A stretch of DNA of 64,000 nucleotides from Streptomyces mayonensis (GCF_018982965.1 NZ_JACBYP010000019.1:29310-93309), one strand, 5' to 3'. Shown: positions 8,562 to 17,001, numbered from the stretch's first letter. The notes: generated by a model not told the origin, from the sequence alone. Translations and numbers: made by a program.

Positions 8562-10496
8562 ATGCGACGCCACAGCGCCCAGCTCACCCACCAGCCCGAC
8601 GTCCTGCCCTGGCTCGGCGCCAACTTCTGGTCCCGTACCGGCGGTCCGCTGATGTGGCGGAACTACGACCCCCGGACCGTGCGTGCGGAACTGCGCGTAC
8701 TGAACGACCACGGCCTGAACATGACCCGTTCCTTCTTCTACTGGCCGGACTTCCATCCGGAGCCGGGCCGTGTCGACGAGGAACTGTGCGAACGGTTCGC
8801 GGACTTCCTCGACGCCCACCGCGAGGCGGGCATGGGCACCGTGCCGACCTTCATCGTCGGGCACATGTCCGGTGAGAACTGGGACCCGGTCTGGCGCGGC
8901 GACCGCGACCTGTACGAGGACGTGTGGATGGTGGGCCGCCAGGCGTGGTTCGTCTCGCAGATGGCGCGCCGCTTCAAGGACCACCCCGCGGTCACCGGCT
9001 GGCTGATCACCAACGAGATGCCCGGCTACGGGCGGATCCACCAGGTCGACCCGCCGTCCGCCGACGTCGTCACGGCCTGGGCGCAGGCCATGTGCAACGC
9101 GGTCCGCGCGACGGGCGCGACACAGCCCGTGTCGCTCGGCGACGGCGCGTGGGGCATCGAGGTCACCGGTCGCGACAACGGCTTCTCGCTGCGGGAGACG
9201 GCCGAGTACGTCGACTTCGTGGGCCCGCACGTGTACCGCTCCGACACCGACCGGCCGCGCCAGCACTACCGTGCGGCCTTCGAGTGCGAGCTGGCCGCGG
9301 TGACCGGACAGCCCGTGGTGCTCGAGGAGTTCGGCCTCTCCACCGACACCGTCTCGGCCGCCAACGCCGGGGTCTACTACCGCCAGACCCTCCACAACTC
9401 CCTGCTGGGCGGGGCGACCGGCTGGATGGCCTGGAACAACACCGACTACGACGACCTGTGGGAGCAGTCCCCCTACGACCACCACCCCTTCGAGATGCAC
9501 TTCGGCATCACCGACTCCACCGGCGCCCCGAAGGAGCCGCTGCGTGAACTGGCGGCCTTCGCCGACGTGCTGAAGGCCGTGGACCTTCCGCGCTGCTCCC
9601 GGTCGGACGCCGACGCCGCGCTGGTGGTGCCGGCCTTCCTCGAACGCGGCTACCCCTACAGCCGCCCCGCCGACCGGCCGCTCATCTTCACCTCCCTGCA
9701 CCAGGGTTACGTCACCGCACGCGCCGCCGACCTGCCGGTGGCCTTCACCCGGGAGGCCGACGGGCTGCCCGGCGAGGCGTCGCTGTACCTGCTGCCGGCG
9801 ACCCGCCAGTTCACCACCCGCACCCGCCGCGAGCTGGCGCGCCGCGCCGCCGGGGGCGCCACGGTGTACCTGTCCTTCTGCTCCGGCGAGCACCCGGCCA
9901 CCCGCGGCCCCTGGTTCGACGACCTGGACGGGTTCTTCGGCGTCGAGCTGCAGTTGTCGTACGGCGTGGCGGAGCCGATCGCGGACGACGTGCTGGAGAT
10001 GACGTTCACCGAGGACTTCGGCGGCCTGCAGGCCGGCGAGGTGCTGCGCTTCCCGGTCGCCGGGAACGAGGACAGCCGCGCCTACCTGCCCGTGCTGCCC
10101 CGGGCGGGCCGGGTGGTGGCCGTGGACGCCCACGGGCGTCCGGCGCTGGTGGTGCACGAGACGGGGGCGGGCCGCACGGTGCTGGCCACCTATCCGCTGG
10201 AGCACATGGCCGCCCGTACGGCGCGCGTCAACCCGGACGTCACGCACCGCCTGTACGCGGCGCTCGCCGAGGTGGCGGGCGTGCGCCGGCCGGTGACGGT
10301 CGCCGATCCGCACGTGTCGGCGGACGTACTCGTGCACGCCGACGGCCGCCGGTTCGTGTGGCTGGTCAGCCAGAGCCCGGAGCCGCTCGTGGTCCGCCCG
10401 GCGGCCGCGGGAACGCTGCACGCTCTGGCCGACGGCGAACCGGTCGGAGACGTACGGCTCGACGCGTACGGGGTCGCCGTCCTGGAGCTGCGATGA
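8562..10496 (+). CDS. Glycoside hydrolase with GH5-like TIM barrel
   Basis: This 644-residue protein has an N-terminal (beta/alpha)8 barrel of clan GH-A. The acid/base Glu is probably E152 in WLITNEMPGYG and the nucleophile E256 in PVVLEEFGLS. The C-terminal region (about 340-644) looks like a beta-galactosidase-trimerisation or glutamine-amidotransferase-like domain followed by a small beta domain. No signal peptide is seen, so it should act in the cytosol on imported oligosaccharides. That fits its place after the transporter and before a GH3 gene (4-nt ATGA overlap). The ATG at 8562 follows AGAAGGA. Substrate is undetermined; beta-mannoside or beta-glucoside are the reasonable options. Confidence 0.82.
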   Translation: MRRHSAQLTHQPDVLPWLGANFWSRTGGPLMWRNYDPRTVRAELRVLNDHGLNMTRSFFYWPDFHPEPGRVDEELCERFADFLDAHREAGMGTVPTFIVGHMSGENWDPVWRGDRDLYEDVWMVGRQAWFVSQMARRFKDHPAVTGWLITNEMPGYGRIHQVDPPSADVVTAWAQAMCNAVRATGATQPVSLGDGAWGIEVTGRDNGFSLRETAEYVDFVGPHVYRSDTDRPRQHYRAAFECELAAVTGQPVVLEEFGLSTDTVSAANAGVYYRQTLHNSLLGGATGWMAWNNTDYDDLWEQSPYDHHPFEMHFGITDSTGAPKEPLRELAAFADVLKAVDLPRCSRSDADAALVVPAFLERGYPYSRPADRPLIFTSLHQGYVTARAADLPVAFTREADGLPGEASLYLLPATRQFTTRTRRELARRAAGGATVYLSFCSGEHPATRGPWFDDLDGFFGVELQLSYGVAEPIADDVLEMTFTEDFGGLQAGEVLRFPVAGNEDSRAYLPVLPRAGRVVAVDAHGRPALVVHETGAGRTVLATYPLEHMAARTARVNPDVTHRLYAALAEVAGVRRPVTVADPHVSADVLVHADGRRFVWLVSQSPEPLVVRPAAAGTLHALADGEPVGDVRLDAYGVAVLELR

Positions 10497-12901
10497 CGGT
10501 CCCGCTCTACCGCGACCCCGCGGCCGCGGTGCCCGAGCGCGTCCGTGACCTCCTGGGCCGGATGACGCCGGCGGAGAAGGTGGGCCAGGTCAACCAGCGC
10601 ATGTACGGCTGGCACGCCTACGAGCGCACCCCTGGCGGCCACCGTCTCACGGACGCGTTCCGCAAGGAGGTTGCCGCCTTCGACGGCATGGGCGCGCTCT
10701 ACGGACTGCAGCGGGCCGATCCCTGGTCGGGCGTCGGGTTCGAGGACGGTCTCGACGCGCGGGACGGGGCGCGGACCGCGGCGGCCGTCCAGCAGCACGT
10801 CGTGGACCACACCCGGCTCGGCATCCCGGTGCTGCTGGTGGAGGAGATGCCGCACGGCCACCAGGCCCTGGACGGCACGGTCCTGCCCGTCAACCTGGCC
10901 GCCGGCGCCACCTGGGACCCCGAGCTGTACGCCGATGCGGTGGCCGCGGCGGCCGCCGAACTGCGGGCGCGGGGCGCGCACATCGCGCTGGTGTCCGCCC
11001 TGGACCTGGTGCGCGATCCGCGCTGGGGGCGCAGCGAGGAGTGTTTCGGCGAGGATCCGTACCTCGCCGCGCGGATGACCGAGGCCCTGGTCGAGGGGGC
11101 GCGGCGGGCGGGTGTGGCCGTCGTGCTGAAGCACTTCGCGGGCCAGGGCGCGACGGTCGGCGGACGCAACAGCCCGGCCACGGAGCTGGGAGTGCGCGAA
11201 CTGCACGAGGTCCATCTCGCCGCCGCGCGGGCCGGGGTGGCGGCGGGCGCGGCCGGGGTGATGGCCGCCTACAACGAGTTCGACGGTCTGCCGTGCGTCG
11301 CCAACCGGTACCTGCTCACGGACGTGCTGCGCGACGAGTGGGGGTTCGACGGGCTCGTGATGGCGGACGGGACCGCCGTCGACCGGCTGCTGCGGCTGAC
11401 CGGCGACCCGGTCCGGGCGGCGGCGCTGGCACTGGACGCGGGGTGCGATCTCAGCCTGTGGGACGACTCGTTCACGCGGCTGGGCGAGGCCGTGGAGCGC
11501 GGTCTGGTGTCGGTGCGGGCCCTGGACGCCGCGGTGGAGCGGGTCCTCACGCTCAAGTTCCGCCTCGGCCTGTTCGAGCAGCCGGTGCCGTCGGCCGGGC
11601 CGGACGCTCCCGACCGCGCGGAGGCCGCCGAGCTGGGCGAGCGTCTCGCCCGTGCCTCGGTGACCCTGCTCGCGCACGAGGGCGGTGTGCTTCCGCTGCC
11701 CCGCACGCTGCGGCGCATCGCGGTCGTCGGGCCCAACGCGGACTGCCTGCCGCACCAGATCGGCGACTACACGGCGCCGCAGCGGCCCGGCGACGGCGTG
11801 ACCGTCCTGGAGGGCATACGCGCGGCGGCCGGGCCCGGCGTCGACGTGGTGACGGCGCCGGGGTGCGCCCTGGTCGGGGACGACGTGTCGCTGGTGCCGT
11901 CGGCGGCCGCGTCGGCGGCCGCCTCGGACGTGGCCGTGCTGGTGCTCGGCGGGTCCAGTGCCCGCTCCGCCGACACCGCGTTCGAGGCGAACGGGGCGGC
12001 CGTCACCGGTTCCGGTGCCCCGGCCGGCATGACCTGCGGAGAGGGCGTGGACCTGGCGGACCTCTCGCTGCCGCCGGCCCAACGCGCCCTGCTGGACGCG
12101 GTGTCGGCGACCGGAACGCCGGTCGTCGTGGTGCTGGTCCAGGGCCGCCCGCACGCCCTGCCCGAACTGGAGGCGCCGGTGCACGCGGTGGTGAGCGCCT
12201 GGTATCCGGGTCCGCGGGGCGGGCGGGCCGTGGCCGAGGTGCTGTTCGGCGACGCCGAGCCGCGCGGGCGGCTGCCGGTCTCCGTGCCGCGTTCGGCTGC
12301 CCAACTGCCCGTCCACTACAACGGCAAGGACCACCGCTACCGCGGCTACGCCGACCAGAGCGCCGGTCCGCGTCACGCCTTCGGGCACGGCCTGTCGTAC
12401 ACGACGGTCGTCTACGGGGCCCCGCGCCTGTCGCGTGCCCGCGTCGCCCCGGGCGCACCCGACCTGGTCTGCCGGGTCGCCGTGCGCAACACCGGGACGC
12501 GGCCGGCCGACGAGACGGTGCAGCTCTACGTGCGCCGCCTCTCGGGCGGCACGTCCTGGCCGCGGGTCCGGGAGTTGCGGGGTTTTGTCCGGCTCCGTGT
12601 CGCGCCCGGGGACGAGGCCGAGGCGGTCTTCGAGGTGGACGCCGCCACGCTGGCCTCGGTGGGACGCGACCTGCGCCCCGCCGTCGAGCCGGGCGTCGTC
12701 GAACTGGAGACGGGCCCCGCGTCCGACCGCACCCGGGCGGCGCGTCTGGAGATCACGCACTCGGAGTCCGGCACGGATCCGGACTTGGCGCCGGACCCGG
12801 GACCGGACTTGGCGCCGGGCCAGGAGCCGGACTCGGAGCCGGACTCGGAGCCGGACTCGGAGCCGGACTCGGAGCCGGACTCGGCACCGCGTGAAACTTA
12901 G
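10493..12901 (+). CDS. GH3 beta-glycosidase with an acidic repeat tail
   Basis: This 802-residue cytosolic enzyme has the three GH3 parts: an N-terminal barrel, an alpha/beta sandwich and a fibronectin-III-like domain. The catalytic Asp is D292 in GLVMADGTAV, where most homologues read SDW. KHFAGQG and the RDPRWGRSEECFGEDPYL block are classic GH3 substrate-binding motifs. It would release monosaccharides from oligosaccharides imported by this operon. The start overlaps the GH5-like stop (ATGA). The last 45 or so residues are a non-catalytic Pro/Asp/Glu tail with five EPDS repeats, probably added by repeat expansion. The terminal codons run into the iron box of the next gene. Confidence 0.9.
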   Translation: MTVPLYRDPAAAVPERVRDLLGRMTPAEKVGQVNQRMYGWHAYERTPGGHRLTDAFRKEVAAFDGMGALYGLQRADPWSGVGFEDGLDARDGARTAAAVQQHVVDHTRLGIPVLLVEEMPHGHQALDGTVLPVNLAAGATWDPELYADAVAAAAAELRARGAHIALVSALDLVRDPRWGRSEECFGEDPYLAARMTEALVEGARRAGVAVVLKHFAGQGATVGGRNSPATELGVRELHEVHLAAARAGVAAGAAGVMAAYNEFDGLPCVANRYLLTDVLRDEWGFDGLVMADGTAVDRLLRLTGDPVRAAALALDAGCDLSLWDDSFTRLGEAVERGLVSVRALDAAVERVLTLKFRLGLFEQPVPSAGPDAPDRAEAAELGERLARASVTLLAHEGGVLPLPRTLRRIAVVGPNADCLPHQIGDYTAPQRPGDGVTVLEGIRAAAGPGVDVVTAPGCALVGDDVSLVPSAAASAAASDVAVLVLGGSSARSADTAFEANGAAVTGSGAPAGMTCGEGVDLADLSLPPAQRALLDAVSATGTPVVVVLVQGRPHALPELEAPVHAVVSAWYPGPRGGRAVAEVLFGDAEPRGRLPVSVPRSAAQLPVHYNGKDHRYRGYADQSAGPRHAFGHGLSYTTVVYGAPRLSRARVAPGAPDLVCRVAVRNTGTRPADETVQLYVRRLSGGTSWPRVRELRGFVRLRVAPGDEAEAVFEVDAATLASVGRDLRPAVEPGVVELETGPASDRTRAARLEITHSESGTDPDLAPDPGPDLAPGQEPDSEPDSEPDSEPDSEPDSAPRET
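12824..12883 (+). repeat. Five tandem 12-bp repeats (EPDS tail)
   Basis: GAGCCGGACTCG is repeated five times without change, encoding (EPDS)5 at the C-terminus of the GH3 enzyme. The preceding bases hold degenerate forms (GGACTTGGCGCCGGA). The unit length keeps the frame, so copy number can vary freely between strains. Confidence 0.95.
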
Positions 12902-12916
12902 GCTAGCCTTGCCTGC
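12898..12916. promoter_or_regulatory. Iron box (DmdR/IdeR-type operator)
   Basis: TTAGGCTAGCCTTGCCTGC resembles the actinobacterial iron box TTAGGTTAGGCTAACCTAA. It ends at the base before the ATG of the siderophore-interacting protein and begins inside the last codons of the GH3 gene. Iron-loaded DmdR1 would block transcription of the reductase when iron is plentiful. Confidence 0.75.
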
Positions 12917-13753
12917 ATGGCGAAGGTTCGTCGGCTCACGCCCCAGCAGCCCGAGATGTTCCGTGCCCGTGTCGTGCGGACCGAGCGGGTCTCCCCGTCC
13001 ATGCACCGCGTCACGGTCACCGGACCGGGGCTCGGCGGTTTTCCGTGGCTCGGGTACGACCACTGGTTCCGGCTCTTCCTCCAACTCCCCCACCAACGGG
13101 AACTGCGGCTGCCGGAGTTCACGGGCGCGCAGTGGTGGCAGCCGTACCTGGCCATCCCCGAGGACGAGCGTCCGCACTGTGCCAACTACTCCGTGGCCGG
13201 CTTCCGCCGGGAGACGGCCGAGCTGGACATCGACTTCGTCGTGCACCGCGGCCCCACGGGCGAGATCGAGGGCAGGGCCGCGATCTGGGCCTGCAACGCC
13301 CGGCCCGGCGACGCGCTCGCCGTGCTCGACCAGGGCATCCTCTTCGACTGCCCGCAGGACGCCTCCGAGGTCACCGTCGTCGCCGACGAGACGGGACTGC
13401 CAGCCACCGCGGGCATCCTGCGCTCGCTCCCCGGCGACACGGTGGGCCGGCTCATCCAGGAGATCCCGACGGAGGCCGACCGCCGCGAACTGCACGCGCC
13501 GCCCGGCGTGACCGTCTCCTGGGTGGTGCGCCGCGACAGCTCCGCGGTGCCCGGGGCCGCCGCACTGCGTGAACTCCGGCGCCTGACCCGGGCGGCGGCG
13601 ACGGGGTATGCCTTCGTCGTCGGCGAGTCGTCCCTGGCCACCGAGGGCCGCAGGCACCTGCACCGCCTGGGCCTGCCGAAGGAGCGCATCACCTTCTCGG
13701 GGTTCTGGAAGCACGAGAAACACGAGAAGCACGAGAGGGCGGCCGCGGCCTGA
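12917..13753 (+). CDS. Siderophore-interacting protein (FAD-dependent ferric-siderophore reductase)
   Basis: This is a 278-residue cytosolic flavoprotein of the SIP/ViuB family, which reduces Fe(III)-siderophores to release iron. The FAD-binding beta barrel is N-terminal. It carries HCANYSVAGFRRETAELDIDF, matching the R-x-Y-(S/T) FAD motif region, although the Arg there is replaced. The C-terminal NAD(P)H-binding domain has VVADETGLPATAGILRSLPG and ends with a Gly-Phe-Trp-Lys motif (FSGFWKHEKHE). There is no ribosome site before ATG 12917 and the iron box abuts it, so the transcript may be leaderless. The gene probably serves the coelichelin-type cluster 32 kb away, although the two are not adjacent. 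Confidence 0.9.
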   Translation: MAKVRRLTPQQPEMFRARVVRTERVSPSMHRVTVTGPGLGGFPWLGYDHWFRLFLQLPHQRELRLPEFTGAQWWQPYLAIPEDERPHCANYSVAGFRRETAELDIDFVVHRGPTGEIEGRAAIWACNARPGDALAVLDQGILFDCPQDASEVTVVADETGLPATAGILRSLPGDTVGRLIQEIPTEADRRELHAPPGVTVSWVVRRDSSAVPGAAALRELRRLTRAAATGYAFVVGESSLATEGRRHLHRLGLPKERITFSGFWKHEKHEKHERAAAA

Positions 13754-13754
13754 C

Positions 13755-14270
13755 CTACCGGGCTCCGGCCTCCCTGGCCCGCCGGTAGTGCCGGCGGGCC
13801 TTCATCCTGTTCCCGCACTCGGCCATCGAGCACCAGCGGGCGCTGTTGGGCTTGCTGCGGTCCAGCAGGAAGCGCCGGCACTCCGGGTTGCCGCACGGCT
13901 TGAGCCGCCCCGGCCGGCTTTCCTCGACGCGCGCCCAGGTCAGGACCAGCTCCACCGTGAGCCGGCGTGCGTCGGGCACCTGAAGCACCCACTCCAGCCC
14001 GCCGCCCGCGATGTGCGGCACACTGCCGACACCCGCCAGGAACTCGTTCAGGCACTCCGGATCGCGCCGCCCCCGGACGACGTCCTGGAGGGCGTCCCGC
14101 GCGGCCACCAGCAGGGCGACCTCCTCGTCCGCCCCGGTGCCGCCGTGCTCACGCGCCCAGGCGCGGCCGTCGGCGGGCCCACCCAGGGCGTCGCGCACCG
14201 CCCCCTCCACCACGGGCGTCGTGTTGAGCAGCTCCAGGAGGGCGTCCTCCCCGGCCCTGTCGGCGTTCAC
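13755..14270 (-). CDS. CGNR zinc-finger / ABATE-domain putative stress regulator
   Basis: This 171-residue protein has an N-terminal all-alpha ABATE domain. Its C-terminal CGNR zinc finger has the pattern CGNPECRRFLLDRSKPNSARWCS followed by ECGNRMKARRHYRR. In this family the four Cys bind zinc and the basic CGNR helix probably binds DNA. The GTG at 14270 lies 6 nt from a strong AGGAGG; an adjacent GTG at 14273 is only 3 nt away. The gene is divergent from an alpha/beta hydrolase, and the spacer is full of repeats that could be its own operator. A 10-bp hairpin (13776-13800) in its last codons could end transcription from the SIP gene that converges on it. Confidence 0.8.
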   Translation of the reverse strand: MNADRAGEDALLELLNTTPVVEGAVRDALGGPADGRAWAREHGGTGADEEVALLVAARDALQDVVRGRRDPECLNEFLAGVGSVPHIAGGGLEWVLQVPDARRLTVELVLTWARVEESRPGRLKPCGNPECRRFLLDRSKPNSARWCSMAECGNRMKARRHYRRAREAGAR

Positions 14271-14412
14271 CACCTGCCTCCTAACCCTTTGCCCGGCATT
14301 GGCAGGTTACATCAGACCCAGCCAACAAACCTAACCCCTAACCATCACTTGACAGGTTACTGCGGGAGTGCTGCACTCAACCTAACCACTAAACGCCTCC
14401 TAAGGGGTTGCC
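14271..14412. promoter_or_regulatory. Divergent promoter with repeated CCTAACC and CAGGTTAC boxes
   Basis: CCTAACC occurs at 14280, 14330, 14337 and 14381. CAGGTTAC occurs at 14303 and 14353, exactly 50 bp apart. A TTGACA -35 (14349-14354) overlaps the second CAGGTTAC and points towards the hydrolase gene, but no strong -10 follows. The repeats are likely operators, with the CGNR protein as the natural candidate to bind them. Confidence 0.55.
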
Positions 14413-15282
14413 ATGAGTGCCACCGTGCATCACCGGACCGCCACCGTCGACGGCCTGGACGTCTTCTACCGTGAGGCCGGAGACCCGCAGGCCCCGGCCG
14501 TCGTGCTGCTGCACGGCTTCCCGACGGGCTCGCACATGTTCCGGAACCTGATTCCGAGGCTCGCCGACGAGTACCACGTGATCGCCCCCGACATGATCGG
14601 CTTCGGCCACTCGGCCGCGCCCTCCACCGGCGACTTCGACTACGGCTTCGACTCCCTCACCGACGTGACCCTGAGCCTCCTGGACGACCTCGGCGTGGAG
14701 CGGTTCGCGGTCTACGTGCAGGACTACGGAGCGCCGGTCGCGTGGCGGATCGCCACCCGTTCCCCGCACCGCATCACCGCGATCGTCACGCAGAACGGCA
14801 ACGCCTACACCGACGGCTTCGTCAAGGACTTCTGGGACGGACTGTTCGCCTACGCGGACAACCCGGACCCCCAGACCGAGGCCGTCGTCCGGGAGGCGCT
14901 GAGCCCCGAGATGATCCGCTGGCAGTACGTCAACGGGGTCGCCGACCCGAGTCTCGTCAGCCCCGACACCTGGGCCCTCGACCAGGCCATGCTGGCCCGC
15001 CCCGGCAACGACGCGGTCCAGCTGGCGCTGTTCCGCGACTACCCGTCCAACGTCGCCCTGTACCCCCGGCTCCAGCAGTACTTCCGGGAGAGCCGGGTAC
15101 CGCTCCTGGCGGTGTGGGGAGCCGGCGACGAGATCTTCGGACCCGACGGCGCGCGGGCCTTCCGGCGCGACCTGCCGGACGCGGAGATCCACCTCCTCGA
15201 CACCGGGCACTTCGCCCTGGAAACCCATCTGGAGGAGATCGCCGACCTCATCCGCGGCTTCCTCGCCCGGGCCGCCCTCTGA
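14413..15282 (+). CDS. Alpha/beta hydrolase of the haloalkane dehalogenase / epoxide hydrolase type
   Basis: This is a 289-residue soluble hydrolase. The oxyanion motif HGFP is at 34-37. The nucleophile elbow reads VQDYGAP with Asp104, not Ser, so the enzyme should attack C-O or C-halogen bonds by an aspartyl ester route. The acid is expected in WGAGDEIFG and the base in LDTGHFALETH. Two Trp-containing halide contacts are not obvious, so epoxide hydrolase is as likely as dehalogenase. The start ATG follows AAGGGG. It faces the CGNR regulator gene across a shared regulatory spacer, which suggests it is that regulator's main target. Confidence 0.85.
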   Translation: MSATVHHRTATVDGLDVFYREAGDPQAPAVVLLHGFPTGSHMFRNLIPRLADEYHVIAPDMIGFGHSAAPSTGDFDYGFDSLTDVTLSLLDDLGVERFAVYVQDYGAPVAWRIATRSPHRITAIVTQNGNAYTDGFVKDFWDGLFAYADNPDPQTEAVVREALSPEMIRWQYVNGVADPSLVSPDTWALDQAMLARPGNDAVQLALFRDYPSNVALYPRLQQYFRESRVPLLAVWGAGDEIFGPDGARAFRRDLPDAEIHLLDTGHFALETHLEEIADLIRGFLARAAL

Positions 15283-15284
15283 CC

Positions 15285-15308
15285 CGGCACCCGCCGCGCC
15301 CGGTGCCG
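15285..15308. terminator. Hairpin between convergent hydrolase genes
   Basis: CGGCACC (15285-15291) pairs with GGTGCCG (15302-15308) across a 10-nt loop, just after the hydrolase stop. It is modest in strength and lacks a T-run, as is common in Streptomyces. Confidence 0.4.
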
Positions 15309-15337
15309 CCCCGGGCAGTTCCCTCACGGCGGCCGGG

Positions 15338-16168
15338 CTACGCCTTCACGAAGGCCAGGAGGTCGGGGTTGAGCACGTCCGGGTGGGTCGACAGCATGCC
15401 GTGCGGGAAGCCCTCGTACGACTTCAGCGTGCCGTTCCGCAGGAGTTCGACCGACAGCGGCGCCGAGTCGGAGTACGGCACGACCTGGTCGTCCGTGCCG
15501 TGTGCGACGAGGACCGGGACGTCGATCCGCTTGAGGTCCTCGGTGAAGTCGGTCTCGGAGAACGCCTTGATGCACTCGTAGTGGGCGTTCGCCGCGCCCG
15601 TCATGCCCTGCAGCCACCACTTGTCGACGAGGCCCTGCGACACCTGTGCGCCCTCGCGGTTGAAGCCGTAGAACGGACCGGACGGCACGTCGATGTAGAA
15701 CTGCGCGCGGTTGGCGGCGAGCGCCGCGCGGAACCCGTCGAAGACCTCGATCGGCGTGCCGCCGGGGTTGGACTCGGACTTGACCATGACCGGGGGCACG
15801 GCACCCACGAGCACGGCCTTCGCCACCCGGCCGGCGCCGGCGCGCGCCACGTAGCGCGCGACCTCGCCGCCACCGGTCGAGTGGCCGATGTGGACCGCGT
15901 CCCGCAGGTCCAGCGCGTCGGTCACGGCCGCGACGTCGGCGGCGTAGGTGTCCATGTCGTGGCCGCCCGACGGCTGGCCGGAACGGCCGTGGCCGCGGCG
16001 GTCGTGGGCGATCACGCGATAGCCGTGGGAGAGGAAGAACAGCATCTGCGTGTCCCAGTCGTCGGCGGTCAGCGGCCAGCCGTGGTGGAACACGATCGGC
16101 TGTCCGTCGCGGGGACCCCAGTCCTTGTAGAAGATGGTCGTGCCGTCGGTGGTGGTGACCGTACCCAT
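15338..16168 (-). CDS. cpo: Non-haem chloroperoxidase (alpha/beta hydrolase)
   Basis: This 276-residue cofactor-free haloperoxidase/perhydrolase has the same length and much the same sequence as the S. lividans Cpo I remember. The triad is Ser97 in IGHSTGGG, an Asp in [12 protein letters not shown] and a His in [12 protein letters not shown]; the oxyanion hole is HHGWPL. The enzyme forms peracids from acetate and peroxide, which then halogenate substrates non-specifically. The start ATG at 16168 follows CAGG. It converges on the preceding hydrolase gene and appears to be transcribed alone. Confidence 0.93.
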   Translation of the reverse strand: MGTVTTTDGTTIFYKDWGPRDGQPIVFHHGWPLTADDWDTQMLFFLSHGYRVIAHDRRGHGRSGQPSGGHDMDTYAADVAAVTDALDLRDAVHIGHSTGGGEVARYVARAGAGRVAKAVLVGAVPPVMVKSESNPGGTPIEVFDGFRAALAANRAQFYIDVPSGPFYGFNREGAQVSQGLVDKWWLQGMTGAANAHYECIKAFSETDFTEDLKRIDVPVLVAHGTDDQVVPYSDSAPLSVELLRNGTLKSYEGFPHGMLSTHPDVLNPDLLAFVKA

Positions 16169-16253
16169 GCCTGGTCCTCCCGTACGTGCGGTCGAAGCTG
16201 GTCCTGGCCCCGCCAGTCACCTTACGCCGGTGTCGGACATACCTCATTTCCGC

Positions 16254-16563
16254 CTGTGCCGATCAACTCGCGGAGGAAGTCATGACAGTGGACCTGCACA
16301 CGTGGGGTTCCTCGTCCTCGACGGCATGAAGCTGCTCGGCCTCAGAGGCCCAGCAGGCCGAGGACGAGTTGCGGACCGCCGGGTCGTGGGACGAGCGGTT
16401 CGCGATCGCGGCACGCCTGCTCCGCCGGCGGAGCGTGGACCGGCGTCCGGTCGGCCCGGAGGTCCTGCGCATCCGCCGACGGATGCTCGCCGACCGCGGC
16501 CGGGTGCGCGTCGGCGGGCTCACTGCCGACGGCGTCGCACGGCCGGATGCGTCACCGGCCGGC
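16254..16563 (+). pseudogene. Remnant of an AraC-family transcriptional regulator
   Basis: One frame reads ADQLAEEVMTVDLHTW, is broken by a stop at 16327-16329, and resumes as EDELRTAGSWDERFAIAARL and PEVLRIRRRMLADRGRVRVG. Together these match the linker of AraC regulators that precedes the helix-turn-helix. The text then loses similarity at GLTADGVARP, so the DNA-binding helices and the N-terminal sensor domain are gone. An in-frame ATG at 16280 would give only 15 codons. I see no way for it to make a working regulator. Confidence 0.6.
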
Positions 16564-16654
16564 CCCCGCCCTGGTCGCTCGGCGCCGCCCGGCCCCGGGT
16601 GCGATCCTGGCAGGGCGGAGGCGTGAGCCGGCAGGTGGGAAGGAGGCCGGGGCC

Positions 16655-16957
16655 GTGACGGCGCAGGGGATCGTCGAGGACGTGCGGGAGGCCGTGGCCT
16701 GCATCCCGGCCGGGTCCGTCGCCTCGTACGGCGACATCGGTGAGTGGATCGGTGCCGGACCGCGGCAGGTGGGCCGGGCCATGTCGCTGCTGGACGAGAA
16801 CGTGCCGTGGTGGCGGGTGGTGTACGCGGACGGGACGCCCGCCTCCTGCCACGGCGGCCGGGCACCGGAGCTGCTCAGAGGCGAGGGCACACCGATGCAC
16901 GGTGCGCGGGTGGACATGGAGCGCGCGCGGTGCCGCGGGCCGTTCCGGGCGCCGTGA
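16655..16957 (+). CDS. Alkyltransferase-like (ATL) protein of the MGMT family
   Basis: This 100-residue protein matches the DNA-binding half of O6-alkylguanine-DNA alkyltransferase. IPAGSVASYGDIGEWIGAG is the winged-helix region and VGRAMSLLDENVPWWRVV replaces the PCHRV active site. The reactive Cys is therefore Trp, as in ATL proteins, which flip and bind alkylated guanines and flag them for nucleotide excision repair without repairing them. The GTG start follows AGGAGG at 8 nt; the longer upstream frame is not used. It follows directly on the AraC remnant and has no evident operon partner. Confidence 0.88.
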   Translation: MTAQGIVEDVREAVACIPAGSVASYGDIGEWIGAGPRQVGRAMSLLDENVPWWRVVYADGTPASCHGGRAPELLRGEGTPMHGARVDMERARCRGPFRAP

Positions 16958-17001
16958 GGCGGGGCGCCGGCGAGGGCCCGTCCCACGGCGTGCCGGTGGT
17001 G

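Noticed and set aside
12824..12883. CRISPR-like or integration repeat array
   Set aside because: The 12-bp units are directly abutting with no spacers and encode an in-frame EPDS tail.
13776..13800. Stand-alone terminator after the SIP gene
   Set aside because: The GGCCCGCCGG/CCGGCGGGCC hairpin is real but lies inside the CGNR coding sequence, so it is only mentioned with that gene.
16263..16865. A 200-codon minus-strand ORF
   Set aside because: It is Arg/Pro-rich with no recognisable fold and is antisense to the AraC remnant and the ATL gene, both of which show family similarity.
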